From: an uncultured Gemmatimonadota bacterium
Lineage (GTDB): Bacteria > Gemmatimonadota > Gemmatimonadetes > Gemmatimonadales > Gemmatimonadaceae
Direction: 5' to 3'
Length of the DNA stretch: 6,286 nt
NCBI GenBank assembly: GCA_903906325.1
Contig: CAIVJV010000182.1
Location: forward strand, 1 to 6,286
Of this stretch, positions 6,253 through 6,286 are shown in pieces; position 1 is the first letter of the stretch, and each line of letters starts with the position of its first letter. The notes under the pieces were generated by a model. The model was given only the letters and a program-made list of their open reading frames with translations, was not told where the DNA came from and ran no database searches. Position numbers and translations under genes: made by a program.

Positions 6253-6286
6253 CAGCTCGGCCTCAGCGTCGTGAGATACTGCTCGA
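6252..6286 (-). CDS. atpF: Probable C-terminal end of ATP synthase subunit b (partial)
   Basis: Only ten codons and a stop are visible, reading EQYLTTLRPS then TGA at 6254-6252, overlapping the atpH ATG by one base. The identification rests on position: atpF immediately precedes atpH in most bacterial operons, and the TGATG junction is typical of tightly coupled genes. The residues themselves are too few to diagnose. The frame in register with atpH is also open to the window edge, so a longer atpH is a less likely alternative; the usual delta N-terminus argues against it. Confidence 0.5.
   Translation of the reverse strand, partial: EQYLTTLRPS
6261..6264 (-). promoter_or_regulatory. Shine-Dalgarno for atpH
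   Basis: GAGG on the minus strand, 8 bases before the atpH ATG and within the last codons of the probable atpF. It supports the ATG at 6252 over an upstream in-frame start. Confidence 0.55.

Overview
The window is high-GC bacterial DNA packed with genes, all on the minus strand and so read from high to low coordinates. In transcription order they are: the last codons of a probable atpF, atpH (F1Fo ATP synthase delta subunit), a small PMI-like cupin, a long-form sugar-1-phosphate nucleotidylyltransferase, a Tat-exported GH109-like Gfo/Idh/MocA protein, a sodium:solute symporter (SSS family), a second and divergent nucleotidylyltransferase, and the N-terminus of a galactokinase-like GHMP kinase cut by the window edge. 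The base composition, two GTG starts and the gene set suit a soil or freshwater bacterium of the Gemmatimonadota, Acidobacteriota or Planctomycetota type. Gemmatimonadota is my best guess, from family resemblance recalled from memory and not from a search.

Layout: junctions are very tight. atpF/atpH overlap as TGATG, atpH/cupin are 3 bp apart, the cupin and first nucleotidyltransferase overlap as GTGA, and the GH109-like gene and symporter abut as TAG-ATG. Other gaps are 41, 19 and 24 bp. No stretch over 300 bases lacks a gene. I see no convincing promoter, factor-independent terminator, tRNA/rRNA, CRISPR array, insertion sequence or long repeat. The whole window could be one transcript.

Functional reading (inference): the genes after atpH look like a carbohydrate unit. 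A periplasmic NAD-dependent glycosidase-like enzyme may free a sugar such as N-acetylgalactosamine, the Na+ symporter may import it, the GHMP kinase may phosphorylate it at C1, and the divergent nucleotidylyltransferase may activate the sugar-1-phosphate to an NDP-sugar. The cupin and long-form nucleotidylyltransferase form a second, more ordinary sugar-nucleotide pair. The main oddities are that atpH is followed by sugar genes and not atpA, that the kinase has altered sugar-site residues, and that the second nucleotidyltransferase has an unusual signature. No entirely new system is demonstrated; the kinase/nucleotidyltransferase/symporter/GH109 block is the best candidate for an uncharacterised pathway.
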